From contig CM040118.1 of the NCBI GenBank assembly GCA_022559845.1, positions 236,763,224-236,827,223 on the forward strand: a DNA stretch of 64,000 nt, in the 5' to 3' direction. Made by a program: the position numbers and the translations under genes. This document shows positions 47,638-59,257 of the stretch, one piece after another. The notes beneath the pieces are model-generated. The model worked only from the letters and a program-made list of their open reading frames with translations, was not told the origin of the DNA and ran no database searches. This stretch comes from Amorphophallus konjac (taxonomy: Eukaryota; Streptophyta; Magnoliopsida; Alismatales; Araceae). Numbering within the stretch: the stretch's first letter is position 1; each line of letters opens with the position of its first letter.

Positions 47638-48765
47638 ACAGACCTAATTTTTACTCAGTCGTGAAGTATGCTCGAACATAACAACGTGCTCAGTCTTGGA
47701 GTGCACATATGCTCAGACCTATACAACATATGATCAAATGTGCACAGACTTGGTAATGCAGTGTGCAAATGTGCACAGACCTTGGTGTACACAATGCAAG
47801 AACATGCACAGACTTGAAACTGAGATTGCACCGACCCTTGTATGCTTAACGCAGATGCTGCATAGACCTATATGTATGAAACTGAGATTGCACCGACTCT
47901 ATGTATGCAAAGGTGCAACTAGCACCGACCCTGAATGCATATATATATATGCCTGAGCGAAAAGATGCATTGATGTTATATGCAGACACGTCTAACTGTG
48001 CACAGACCTTATACGTGAACACATGAAGTATGCACCGATGTTGTCTGTTCAATGAACAAGGTATGCACATACATTATATGCAAGCCAACTGAGCATGCAC
48101 CGATGTTGTGTGCTCAACAACACGGTATGCACCGACACAAAATGCATGAAAACTAAACTATGCACTGATGTTGTATGCATTCTACAGACACGTGCACAGA
48201 CCCATATATGTCATGACACACAAGAATGCACCGACCTCATCTGGCTCGAGGCAAGGGATGCACCGAGGTTATATGCATGCAGCTAATAAGTGCACCGACC
48301 TTGTTACGCATATGGGAAAAGTCTGCACAGACTTTTCTTTACCTACGTTTTATGCAACTATGCACAGACCTAGTGAATGTGCACTGACTTTCTAGCACCG
48401 ACCTGTGCAAACAAAACTAAACTAGTACCGACTTCCCTTGCATGCGTGCAGCAAACCTGCACCAACCTTAGGCTCACAGCAAACTATATGCATTGACCTT
48501 CATGCGTGCGCATAACAGAATGTGCTCCGACTTGTGCTCGCTTGCAGCAAACCTGCACCGACCCTATATGCATTTGACACCTAAACCTGCACCGACCCAG
48601 TGCATATGCTCAGACTTCTACATGAACATGCTCAGACTTATATGATGGTAATGCACTGACCTTAAAGCATGTGCACTGACTTGCTAATGATACAAATAAG
48701 GCAACTAGCATCGACCTAGCATGCAATGCATATGACGCTAGCACCGACCTTCACCATGAACTGAT
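47638..48765 (-). repeat. SIRE U3 field of TGCACCGACC-type words
   Basis: About 30 degenerate copies of TGCAC(C/A)GACCT (plus reading), spaced 20-45 nt, many followed after 4-6 nt by TATGCA so the unit is flanked by TGCA palindromes. Clear copies lie near 47767, 47829, 47888, 48033, 48097, 48127, 48227, 48258, 48291, 48555 and 48587. They sit directly upstream of the TATA box on the minus strand. Confidence 0.8.
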
Positions 48766-48944
48766 TGAGCACTTAGGTTGACCTTAGTTGAGTAGGATGG
48801 CCTATATGAAAAGTGTGCATGCTACCTGTTTGATGAAATGACTAAATGCATAATCAGACGCATATTGCAATCATCATTCAATCTTCATGCAAGCATATGA
48901 TGACTTATAGTGTTCGCTATCATCAAAATCACAGGGACAACAAT

Positions 48945-49487
48945 TGTTTACAGGATCATGCCCCAACCGTTGCGCTAAAAGCTCGAGCTGGTAGCGAATG
49001 CGGACCATATTTCCTTATAGCATTACAGAACCCCACGTCTATATGATGTGGGTGGGCATGAGGGGCTTCGCACATGGACCCCATAATCCATGGGGCGGGA
49101 TGGGCTGCCAACGCACAGATGGCCCACGTGGACCCCATAATCCACGTGGAACAGCAAATCCCTAAGGGAGATGCTGGAAAATTCAACAATCTTCCCCCCA
49201 GCGGCACCTGGGGGATTTGAACCCACGACCTCGCTCTGATACCAGTTTACATGATCATGCCCCAATCGTTGCGCTAAAAGCTCAAGCTGGTAGCGAAGGT
49301 GGACCGTATTTCCTTATGGCATTGCAGAACCCCACGTCTATGTGCTGTGGGTGGGCATGAGGGGCTTCGCACATGGACCCCATAATCCATGCGGCGGGAT
49401 GGGCTGCCAATGCACTGATGGCACACGTGGACCCCATAATCCACGTGGAACAGCAAATCCCTAAGGGAGACGTTGGAAAATCCAACA
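48945..49487 (-). mobile_element. TRIM element (miniature LTR retrotransposon)
   Basis: Two 244 bp direct repeats (48945-49188 and 49244-49487) flank a 55 bp centre. On the minus strand each LTR runs from TGTTG(A/G)ATTTTCC to TGTAAAC. The centre has a PBS TGGTATCAGAGC next to the 5' LTR and a purine tract GCTGGGGGGAAGAT next to the 3' LTR. It has no coding capacity. No matching target duplication is seen; the left flank is the minus SIRE LTR, which may have removed it. Confidence 0.85.
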
Positions 49488-50131
49488 GCTTTTGCCTGTT
49501 TCCGTAGGCTTTCACGATAGGGTTTTGTGATTTGACAATGGATCGGTAACGCCTGACTTTGTGAGATCGGGGTTCACCTTTCTATTGCTGTTTGGAGTAG
49601 TTAGAGGGTCGAGGTTCCTTTAGCTGCCATGTTCCATGGTACGGCTGTTACTGTCGTTCCTACTCCAGCTGTTACTGCTTTGCTATAGTTGTTAGCACTA
49701 CTGTTTACTACTGTCTTGTTTCATGGTAGGGTACTGCGGGATTCCTACTGAGCCAGTGATAGGAGGCTCACCCCTAACTTTTAGGTGTAGCTATTCTTCC
49801 ACGAGCTTGGAGGTACTGCTACGTTGTTTTTAGTTGCCAGCGTTTGCCAGTGTCAGGCTTCCCCCGACTTGAGAGTACATTCTATTTCCTATTGTACTGT
49901 ACTTTTGTTGGACTGGACTATGCTAGTTTTAATTGTTATAGAAAATATAATTTTATTTCTGCTACTTTAGCAATCATGATCATTGAAATTTAATTGCTTA
50001 CTGCTTTATCTGGAAGTTCAATGTACTCTCACATACCTTTTTATCCCTTCGGAGCTTTTCTGATCATGGGTGGCCTCGCAAGTTCGAAGTGGTATCGGGT
50101 TTATCGGGTATCCGAAGTCTGGGTCATCACA
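49488..50131 (+). repeat. LARD-B 5' LTR, 3' tail only
   Basis: Homologous to 5540-6262 of LARD-A: GTAACGCCTGACTTTGTGAG, the TACTGAG...CTTTTAG/GT module (49743-49787) and the LTR end GGGTCATCACA. The rest of this LTR is not seen here; it should lie left of the window, displaced by the TRIM and the minus SIRE element. Confidence 0.8.
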
Positions 50132-51149
50132 GATGGTATCAGAGTAAAGTTCAGAGTTGTTCGGAGTTTTTCTGAGCTAGCTGAGCTTTTGTTTGTGAAA
50201 GTACATGGGAATTCGAGATATCACAGTGCTCAAAGTCCATAAGATCTAATACAGTTGGCAGTTGGCATAGATTTTGTGATTGTTTATCGCTTTGCTTTCG
50301 CGTGTGGTCTTGTGGGTGCTGTGTTGGCACTGTGCGAGTTGGTTTTGCTCTCGTCAGATTCTGATGAAGCATTTTTCTTTTGTCATGCTGTTTGTCTTGG
50401 TTGTGCTGTACTTGGTAGAGTTCACCAGTAGGCCTGAATCTGCGGTGCGATGTTCAAGTTTTTTTGTGGCTTGTCCAAGTGGCTGGTGTCTTCATCATTG
50501 GTGTGATGGCCGTGCATGTTCTCTAAGGAGATTATTGTCATTTTGGCCGTCCCAGCTTGAGGTTTGTTCAGCCCCTGAGGTGTTAAGGTTGTGTTGAGAT
50601 GGTCGATTTGATGCCTTGTTTGAGAGAATGCTTGGGCGAACCTAAGATTTCCTTCCTGGTGAGCTACTGTTAGACGAGCTTGATTCTTCTCATCTTGTCT
50701 TGTGGCATCTTTTTGACGTAAGCTTTGGAAGTGCTATATCGGTGAAGCCTTGTCCTATGTCTGCTTATGTGTGGACTATGTTAGTACTGAACCTGATCTG
50801 CTCTTATTTCATCGGTGGCTTGGCTTTCGACCCAGTTTGTGAGTTGGGGCCGTTGTGCACCGTGCTCGATGTGCCGTGTTTGGCGGCTGTTGTGCTGTGA
50901 AGGTTCAGTGATTCTTTCAGGACATGAGGATAAGCTGAGATCAGCGTTCCTTATGCTTTGTGCTGAAGCTGGTGCTCTTCATGGTTTGCACTATGGCGAC
51001 TTATGATCGGCTGTTAGCAGGATTGGTACTCGAGGCGTGGTACATTGCAGTTTCATGAATTGCGATGGCGCCGAGTGTGTGCTGAAATGCGGATGCCAAG
51101 TTATCTGTGATGCCTGTGTGTGTTGTTTAAGTGCGCAGTAAAGCGTGTT
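50132..51149 (+). other. LARD-B internal region, left half, non-coding
   Basis: Starts with a PBS (ATGGTATCAGAG) and aligns by eye with 6263-7240 of LARD-A. No gag or pol. It stops at AGTGCGCAGTAAAGCGTGT, where the plus SIRE element begins; the other half resumes at 60699. Confidence 0.8.
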
Positions 51150-53034
51150 TTGACGAAGACATTATTTCCTAGGCCATTTGATTTGCATTGAAAGCTATTT
51201 GATGAATGTGTGTTGTTGCTGAATGAGTCTCGTTCTGAATGGTCTCATGTATGGTTTCATTGAGTTGAGCAAAATGCTTGATATTTGATTTGTGCCTTGG
51301 AAGGCTGGATTGATCATGTGGAAAGTTGCTATGAAAGCTTCAGTTTTGCTATAATGATTTATTTGAAGTATGAGTGCAGTTAGCTAAGAAATTGATGTAT
51401 GGCTTGATAGAGAGGTGGAAAATGAGTTTGGGTGTGTTTGAGTTGGAGTTGGGCTAGTCTTGCCTCAACCTTAGTTTGAAATGAAGCCTGCGGTTCATGA
51501 ATTGGTAATGTGAAAATCCCTTCTCGTGTGTGGTTGTAGTTCATCATTTTATTAATATGCAGGTTCATGAAGGCTTGTCTTTGATATGTTTGTATTGAGT
51601 GATTTATATGTGTAGAGTGCGGGCTCAAATGTGTCTCAATCCATTGGACCCATGGTAAGAAATTATGCTTGAATGTATTTCAATTTACCTTGATTGGGGT
51701 TTGATGTACTTGGTCATTAATTCATTGCATATCACATTTCTGGTCTGAAGTTGCAAGAGTCGACTCTCAGAGTGGACTCCTGCAGGCCTGGGAGCTGTTT
51801 TTAGAGAAAACAGAACCCCAGGTGAAAAGTGTTGACTCCAAGAGTTGACACTTTCTCCCTGGGAGTTGTATTTTATCGGCAGGCAGTATGGCTGGCAAAA
51901 AGTGTCGACTCAAGGAGTCGACACTTTTGCCTGAGAGTTGTTTTATCTGTTTTGGCAGAACTCCCGCAAACAAGAGTCGACTCTAGGAGTCGACACTTGT
52001 TCCGGGCGTTCCGATGGGGTTTGCCGATTTTGGATGGGAACCCAATGTTTTGAGATCGGATTGCCATGCTACTTTACCACTCTATCCTTAGGGTTTCTAC
52101 AATCGAATGGGTGTGTTTTCTAGTGGGTTTTGCAGGGGTATTCATGTCTTATTGGCTTGTTTTTTCCTCACTATATCTAGCCGCATTTGCTCCGATCGGA
52201 ACATATCTTATGAGGGCTAATCTCGTTGCATTCTTGTAGGAAGAGGAGGAGAAGGGTTGTGCCGTGCTGGAGAAGGAAGACTACGCCGCCAAGGATTGCA
52301 TCTCACGACCCCAATCTCGAAGCTGGAGGTGAGCCGCCGCTGCTCTCTCCATCGTTGCTTGCTTGGGACCATCTCTACAAAAGGGGTTGAGTTCTTCTCT
52401 CACGGCTTCATCATTCTAATGCATCCTTCTACCTATCTCCAATTTATGTGAAGATTAAGGGGAAGATCTTGTTTATCTTGGTGTCTCATTTCCATTTGAG
52501 TATAGCATATAAGATTTGGACTGGGCATTGTATTTCCATATATTTTTCTTTCATAGACGATCTTGGAACTTTGTCTCCGTGTGTGTGGTCTCTTGTCATC
52601 GTACGAGAACCCACATGTGTTGGGCCGTCGAGCCCGTGTGTGTGGTGGTTTGCTGCTGTCGTGCAGCGTTTCTAGTGGAATCCTCTCGAGTTGAGAGGGG
52701 TGGACGTAGGATGACACTTGAGTGCGTCCCAACCACCTAAAAATTGCTGTGTCGTGGGTTGATATTTGTGTGCTTGTTGTTTTTCTCTATTCATTCATCT
52801 TACGAGTGTGATATGGTGAGTTGAGAGCTCAATTAATATATCCGTTCATTACGTTCTATCTGAGTGATTCATCAAAAGTGCTGGAGAGTTGTGAGTGCTT
52901 GGTTGATATTCATCACATCTAGATATTCTAGCTTAGCTATCTAGATTTTTCTGGTCATCTCTACAGTTAAATTTTTAAAAAGGGGGCACAATCAATTCAC
53001 CCCCCTCTCGATTGCTTTCCTAACCGGGACAACA
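51145..53034 (+). repeat. Plus SIRE 5' LTR
   Basis: About 1.89 kb. 51145-51274 and 52389-53034 match the 3' LTR; 51275-52388 does not. The private middle holds the GTCGAC hairpin series (51750-52005). It ends CCGGGACAACA. No gene. Confidence 0.88.
51750..52005 (+). repeat. Series of four GTCGAC-centred inverted repeats
   Basis: AGAGTCGACTCT palindrome (near 51756), AGTGTTGACTC/GAGTTGACACT (near 51828-51852), a perfect 14 bp stem AAAAGTGTCGACTC/GAGTCGACACTTTT with 3 nt loop (51898-51928), and CAAGAGTCGACTC/GAGTCGACACTTG with one mismatch (near 51969-51997). Spacing is about 70 nt. Confidence 0.85.
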
Positions 53035-53036
53035 AT

Positions 53037-53048
53037 TGGTATCAGACC
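53037..53048 (+). promoter_or_regulatory. Plus SIRE primer binding site
   Basis: TGGTATCAGACC, one base from TGGTATCAGAGC, lies two bases after the 5' LTR. Confidence 0.85.
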
Positions 53049-53099
53049 CTCGGCTCAATTTTATTTAGAAACCTCATAATTTAGAGAGATCTGTTAGGA

Positions 53100-54907
53100 A
53101 TGGCTAACAAGGGGTTAATGCCCGAAGGGCATTCTATTCATAGGCCCCCCTTCTTTGATGGTAGTAATTACACCTATTGGAAAAATAGGATGACTATTTT
53201 TCTTCGTGCCCAAAGCCATGAAATATGGACTGTGATTAAAAAAGGTCCATACACTTTACCTCCTGATGAGAAAGGTTGGAATGATGATCTTATTAAGAAG
53301 GCCACTGTGAATTTTAATTCTTTAAATATAATTCAGTGTGCTATTCACCTACATGAATATGCTCGTGTTTCTATGTGCAGCAGCGCGAAAGAAATGCGGG
53401 ATAAGCAGAAGCTAATCTATGAAGGCACTACAGAGGTCAAGGAGACGAAGGCAAACATGCTTATTCGGATTACGAGCTATTCCACAGGAAAGAGGAAGAG
53501 ACCATCTCCGAGATGTTCGCACATCTCATGGAGATCACCAATGGTTTGAAATCACTCGGAAGGGAATTCAATGACGCTGATTTGGTCAGGAAGGTGCTGA
53601 GGTCTTTATCACCAAGCTGGCACACCAAGGCAACGATGATAGAGGACTCGAAGGATCTTTCTACCCTCACTGTGGATGCTCTCATAGGGTCTCTAATGGC
53701 CTATGAGATAAACATTAAGAGGACAAAAGAGGATACCATGAAGAAGAAGTCAATCACATTGAAAGAAAACCCAGAGCCTATCTCTAGTCAAGAGGATTCC
53801 ATGGGAACCATGGGTGATGAGGAAGTCGCCATACTAACAAGGAGAGTTAGACAATTTCTGCGCCAAAGGAGAAGATTTGGCGGAAAGTTCAAGAAAGGAA
53901 AGAGGCAGCCCAAGCTAAGGAGTGAACCATTCAAAGCGGTTGAGGTTATGTGTTACGAATGCAAGAAAATGGGACACATGAGGGGTGAGTGCCCTGAGTT
54001 GCAGAAGAACAAAGGCAAGATGATCAAGGGCAAGAAGCCAAAGGCAATGAAAGCCACCTGGAGTGATTAGGACGAGGACGAGCCAACGTCCGATGAAGAG
54101 GAAAACATTGAAGAATTGGTCAAGAATTTGTGTCTCATGGCGAAGAGTGATAAAGGACATGTAATTTCTGATTCAAGATTTATTACAAACGAATAATGGG
54201 AATTAGCTTATGAGGAATTAGATGAGAAATACAAAAGAGTCAGAAATGAGAATAGAACTTTAAGAAAGAAAATTCATGAAATCATACATTCACCCAATTC
54301 CTGTGGAAAATATAGTTTGTTTGAAATGCAAGTTCAAAATTTCAAAAATGCAAATGACAATCTTGAGTCAAAACTGGTCTTGTTTGAAGATGAAATTTCA
54401 TGCTTAGAGGTAGAAAAGCAAAATGGATTCAAAATCAAAGAGGAAATCCAAGAAAAGCATGATAAGTTGAAAAATGAGCTGGAAGAACTGAAGAGTAAAA
54501 ATGGAAGACTTATCACAGAATTAGATGAAGTGAAAAATGCTCATGAAAAGATGCTGAAGGCAAAAGAAAAACAAGTGGAGAAAAATTCAAGTTTTGTGCA
54601 TGGTAACAAAACTCAATTTCAATTTAAGGCTAGAAGTTCACAAAATCATGGAGAATGTTCATACACACACACAAATCCACAAGCTGTTTATTCTCGATTC
54701 CCCTCTACTTCTACACACGTAAATAAAAGAAACAATCTTTGTAGGAAAAGACCCATCTGTTTTTACTGTGAGAGAATAGGTCATGATATGTATATATGCC
54801 AGTTAATGAAGTATGCTGATGACTTATTTTTGAGAAAGTATTATCATGCTGAGATGGATGCTAACACCAAGGGACCCAATCTTGCTTGGGTGCCTAAATC
54901 AAAATGA
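53100..54907 (+). pseudogene. Plus SIRE gag, broken
   Basis: ATG 53100 opens the Copia gag N-terminus (HRPPFFDGSNYTYWKNRMTIF, IKKGPYTLP). The capsid (UBN2-type) region follows, with a frameshift near 53490-53520 that moves it to the frame of EITNGLKSLGREFNDADLV. A knuckle CYECKKMGHMRGEC lies at about 53952-53993. TAG at 54068 and TAA near 54195 interrupt an acidic linker and a coiled coil (about 54200-54590). A second knuckle-like CFYCERIGHDMYIC precedes the end GPNLAWVPKSK at 54907. Length and order are normal for SIRE gag, unlike the shortened minus-strand copy. Confidence 0.88.
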
Positions 54908-54923
54908 GATTTGATGTTTATTT

Positions 54924-56329
54924 TTGCAGGTCTGCATGAAAGCAATGGAAAATAAATGGTACCTGGACAGCGGATGCTCCAGGCACATGACTGGCAATAA
55001 ACAACTTTTTGCAGACCTAGCAAAGAAAGAAGGAGGAATGGTAATTTTTGGTGGACAGGACAGAGGTAAGATCATAGGCATTGGGAGAATTGGTAAGGAT
55101 CTCAACCATTGCATCAAGGATGTCTTACTTGTTAGAGGTCTAAACCATAATTTGCTGAGTATTAGTCAACTATGTGACAAGGGTCATAAGGTCATATTTG
55201 AATCTTCTCACTACACCATTGTTGATGCAAATTCTCATGAAATCAAATTTAAAGGAGTGAGGAGTAACAATACATATCATGTTGATTTTAATGAAATTGC
55301 ATCTGAAAACTTGTGCTTAGTTGCTAATAAATATGAAGATGTTTGGCTATGGCATCACCGTCTTGGGCATGCCAGTTTCAATGTAATTAGGAAGTTGAAT
55401 CGGAATGGTTTAGTTAGAGGTCTTCCATGTTTGCATTTTGAAACTTCAAAAGTCTGTGAAGCATGTAATAAAGGAAAACAAACCACAACCTCATTTAAAT
55501 GCAAAAACATTGTTTCTACTGAAAAACCCCTTCAATTGTTACACTTGGACTTGTTTGGTCCCACCAGGACACGCAGTCTTGGAGGGAAACTTTATGGTTT
55601 TGTGATAGTCGATGATTTTTCTAGATATGCATGGGTTCTGTTTTTGGCCAACAAGAGTGATGCATACAAAGAATTTGTTGATTTTTATACAAGGGTTCAA
55701 AATGAAAAAGGATATTCTATTCAGAAAATCCAAAGTGACCACGGAAAGGAATTTGAAAATCATGAATTTGATGAATTTTGTAGGAAGCAAGGGTACGAGC
55801 ATCAATTTTCAGCACCTAGAACCCCACAACAAAATGAGTGGTCGAAAGGAAGAACAGGACGCTCGTGGAGATGGCACGTACAATGCTAGCGAAAAATGGT
55901 CTTCCACGGTATTTATGGGCAGAGGCAGTAAATACTGCTTGCTACGTTACCAATCGGGCAATGGTAAGACCAATCCTTAATAAAACTCCTTACGAGCTGT
56001 ACAAAGGTAAAAAACCCAACATATCTCATTTTAAACCATTTGGATCTATTTGCTACATTTTGAAAAATGGTAAAGATAATTTGGAGAAATTTGATGCTAA
56101 AAGTGATAAAGGGATTTTCCTCGGGTATTCTCTATCATCAAGAGCTTACCGTGTTTATAATTCTAAAACTCTTGTTGTCGAGGAGAGTCCACATGTTGTA
56201 GTTGATGAATACACTTTGAGAAAGTCAAATGATGATGATCATTTTATTGCTACAGGTGAGAGTGAAGGTGAGAAAGGAGAATCGAGCAAACAAGGTGAGG
56301 CAAGAAGTCGAGAAAAGGAAGATGGCTAG
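54924..56329 (+). pseudogene. Plus SIRE protease and integrase, frameshifted
   Basis: The frame opens with the Copia protease (WYLDSGCSRHMTG, active site DSG) and IIGIGRIG, NLLSISQLC. The zinc-binding region is WHHRLGHASF...CEACNKGKQ. The integrase core has HLDLFGP (D), IQSDHGKEF (D) and then a frameshift near 55838 at the Glu motif; the other frame carries VVERKNRTLVEMARTML and continues with YLWAEAVNTACY to DKGIFLGYSLSSRAYR and VVDEYT. It stops at 56327. The linker after about 56290 runs into a deletion. Confidence 0.9.
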
Positions 56330-57661
56330 ACTTGTAGCTAAGGGCTACACTCAAAAATTTGGCATTGATTTTGATGAATCTTTCGCTCCTGTGGCTAGAT
56401 TGGAGGCAGTAAGAATACTTCTTGCTTATGTTTGTCACAGGAACATCAAGCTTTTTCAAATGGACGTGAAAAGTGCCTTCCTCAATGGCATTATCAAGAA
56501 AGAAGTATACGTGGAGCAACCGTCGGGATTCGAAGATGAAAAATTTCCGGACCACGTTTACAAATTGGATAAGGCACTAAATGGGTTAAAATAAGCTCCC
56601 GGGCATAGTATGATCGTTTAAGTTCATTTTTGATAGATAATGGCATCAAACGAGGTAATATAGATCAAACGTTATTGACTAAAACTTGTGATGAACATGC
56701 CTTGATTGTTCAAGTTTATGTAGATGACATAATTTTTGGAGCCTCTGATCTGAAAATGAATGATGAATTTGGCCAACTCATGCAAGGAGAGTTCGAGATG
56801 AGCTTGATGGGCGAGTTGAACTTCTTCCTGGGACTTCAAATAAAGCAACTGGACGATGGCATCTTCATAAATAAGAAGAAGTACACTCAGGAGATCGTGA
56901 AGAAATTTCAATTAGAGATTGTCGAACCGTTTCCTACACCAATGTCCACCTCACTAAAATTGGAAGAAGAGAAAGGTAACAAGGTTGATCAAAAACTTTT
57001 TAGGGGTATGATTGGTTCTCTATTGTATTTTACTGCTAGTAGGCCTGACATACATTTCAGTGTGTGTCTCTATGCAAGATATCAATCTTGTCCCAGAGAA
57101 TCTCATTTGTCGGCCGTGAAAATAATTTCCAGGTATTTAAATGCTTCACTTGATCTTGGTTTGTGGTATCCAAAGAATAACTCATTTGATTTACATGCTT
57201 ACACTGATTCTGATTATGCTGGGTGTCAAATGGATCGTAAGAGCACAAACGGTCACTGTCAGTTTCTAGGGGGCTGCATGGTTTCATGGGCCTCAAAGAA
57301 ACAACACTGTGTGGCTTTATCAACTACTGAAGCCGAATATGTGGCTGCAGGCAGTTGTGCGGCTCAAGTACTCTGGATCCAACATCAATTGTTAGACTTT
57401 GGTTTTTGTTTGAAAAACACTCCCATCATGTGTGATAACAGTTTTGCAATAAATCTGCCCAAAAATCATGTCCAACACTCTCGCATAAATCACATTGAGG
57501 TTAGACATCACTTCATTAGAGATCATATCAATAAAGGTGATTTTGAGTTAATTTTTGTAGGTACACAGCATCAACTTGCAGATATTTTCATAAAACCTTT
57601 GAATTCTGATCAGTTTTGCTTTCTTAGGAGAGAATTAGGAGTGTGCAGATTAGATAGTTAA
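56300..57661 (+). pseudogene. Plus SIRE reverse transcriptase and RNase H, N-terminus deleted
   Basis: RT resumes abruptly at [10 protein letters not shown] (about 56322), so the linker and RT N-terminal segment (the usual TKWVF region) are missing. [32 protein letters not shown] (catalytic Asp) and [10 protein letters not shown] follow. A TAA at about 56592 (CAA to TAA expected) and a one-base shift near 56605 come next. From 56630 the other frame has VYVDDIIFGAS (catalytic YVDD), SLMGELNFFLGLQI, then RNase H: YTDSDYAGCQMDRKSTNG, STTEAEYVAA, CDNSFAINL, HIEVRHHFIRDH and HQLADIFIKPL. The stop at 57659 is the natural end. Confidence 0.9.
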
Positions 57662-59257
57662 ATCTTTCTAAATTGCCTTGTATATACACACTTTAGACTT
57701 TTCATAAAGGAATTGTGCATACTGCTTTACTCTTGACACATAAAGAGAATTTCCATGACATTTATAGTTTAATCTTTCCTTTTTGTGCATAACACAGTGA
57801 ATAACATTTAATTTTCAAACATGCTTTTATCCTATTGCATCCGCATGTACATAAATGCATTTACTTCATACTTGTGTGCTTGAATGCAATGATTATCCGG
57901 TATATCAAATGTTGATTGCGAAAGGTTGGATTATATCCAGCTGGAAGCTTTCCGCATGTGTGAGGGTGGTCTTCTGACCTACATTCTCCGCCTTGTACCG
58001 GCAATCAACTTGCTTGAGAATTTCATTTTGATACATGCTTGATTGTATATATCATACACCTTATAGTTTTTGATTCCTCCTATGACCTAACTGTCTTGCT
58101 AAATAAAATTGCATCGATATAGGCATGTTTGTTACATGGCACACATTAAGGGGGAGGTTCTTTTTATAACTGTGCATACACTTAGGGGGAGACATCACAA
58201 TGAACAGACTAATTCATCTCTTACATTCTATGCAATCTCTCACACTAATTGCACTTTTGAGTTCAATGATTCTATCTTATAAGGATTTCACCTTTTCCAC
58301 TCAACACACTTGAGGTGTCTTGATCCCCTATATAGAAAACACGTGTCTTGTGAGGAAAAAGCTGTCAGCCTCGCCAAAAAATGAATAAGTGTGATTTGGC
58401 GTTGAGTAGTCGGGAATCCCCCCTGAAATAAAGGAGGAAACTTGCATTGAAAAGTGTCTCATCCACATCATCATAAGTGACAATACTGAGTAACCGAGAA
58501 ATACCCCTGACACAAAGGGCATGACTCGTGTCAAAAGGTTAGTCATCTTGTTAATTAAAATAAAAAAAAATTAAATATATTTGGGATTGTGCGAAGCTAC
58601 CAAAAGTCGAGCACAATATATGGAAGTGTAGGGAGAAAAAGTTCTTACGTGTGTTCCTTAGAAAATCAAAAAATCCATATTGCTTAGATTTCATTGCTCA
58701 TCCTTCACATATATGCCTAGGGAGTGATTGTGTGAATGTACCTTTTGAATCAGTCATATTTCATGGGTAATGCAGTACCACTTTTGTAAGCACTACCCTT
58801 TTAATATTTACTCATGCAACTCATGCTCTCAGTCGATAGCATTGTTCTTAACCTGTTCATATAGAACATGCTTGATGATATATATAGAATAATGAATGCA
58901 TATATGCTTGAATGTTCATTCATTGCCCTTCATATGCATTTCATTGAGTTAATTGCACATACGCGATTTTAGGCTTTCCTTCCATGTTTTTCATAATCCC
59001 ATATTTGACTCTGACAAAAAGGGGGAGTAATAAAGTTTGCTTGGTGTTTTGGAAGTTGAATGGGTTGATGAAAATTGATGAAAGTTGAAAAATTGCCTTG
59101 CTTTGATAAAGGGGGAGTTAGATTTGTTTTTTTGTTATGCTCAACTTTCTCAATTATATTCTCTTGGTTGTTTCATTGGGTGATAGTAGTATTGGTTTTT
59201 TCATGCAAATCCTTATGGTTCTTCAAAGAGTTTTATCTTTGTCAAAAAGGGGGAGAT
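57662..59257 (+). other. Plus SIRE post-pol spacer, non-coding
   Basis: 1.6 kb without a credible frame; no env-like gene is seen. It holds repeated GGGGGAG words (58148, 58185, 59016, 59106, 59250), the last one, AAAAAGGGGGAGA, being the polypurine tract at the 3' LTR. Confidence 0.75.

Larger units (their letters stand above)
1..48942 (-). mobile_element. Minus-strand SIRE/Maximus-type Ty1-copia element, pol not seen, heavily nested, left end outside window
   Basis: The 5' LTR lies on the right (35436-36378 plus 47182-48942). It starts on the minus strand with TGTTGTCCCTGTGATTTTG and ends CCCTAACA. A PBS and a Copia-type gag reading leftward to 2448 follow. Downstream of gag, 1-2447 has the GGGGGAG-containing spacer typical of the region after pol in SIRE elements. 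No protease, integrase or RT motif is seen, so the element looks non-autonomous. It was later invaded by Tekay-B (in the LTR), and by Tekay-A and LARD-A (both in gag). The 3' LTR lies left of the window. The lineage call rests on gag architecture, the PBS, the LTR ends and the spacer. Confidence 0.85.
47182..48942 (-). repeat. Minus SIRE 5' LTR, part 2 (U3 and promoter side)
   Basis: Continues the SIRE LTR beyond Tekay-B up to the LTR start (TGTTGTCCCTGTG on minus, ending 48942). CT-rich leader sequence at 47215-47350 (plus reading), TATA box at 47401-47409 and a dense repeat field at 47638-48765. The whole LTR is about 2.7 kb once Tekay-B is removed. No gene. Confidence 0.88.

Noticed and set aside
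47696..48395. Cys/His-rich small frames
   Set aside because: Produced by the TGCACCGACC repeat field read as codons; no common start or conserved product.
47638..48765. CRISPR-like array of spaced short repeats
   Set aside because: Repeats are degenerate, spacing is irregular, and the sequence is plant retrotransposon LTR.
48943..48947. Target duplication ATTGT for the minus SIRE element
   Set aside because: Plausible, but its partner lies left of the window, and the base pairs overlap the TRIM end, so it cannot be confirmed.
49189..49243. tRNA-like or SINE promoter: GGTTCAAATCC resembles a B box
   Set aside because: The segment lies between two 244 bp direct repeats and has a PBS on one side and a purine tract on the other, so a TRIM explains it better. 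No A box at proper spacing and no poly-A tail.
57662..59257. env-like gene expected in some SIRE elements
   Set aside because: No frame longer than about 70 codons and no signal or membrane pattern in this 1.6 kb.
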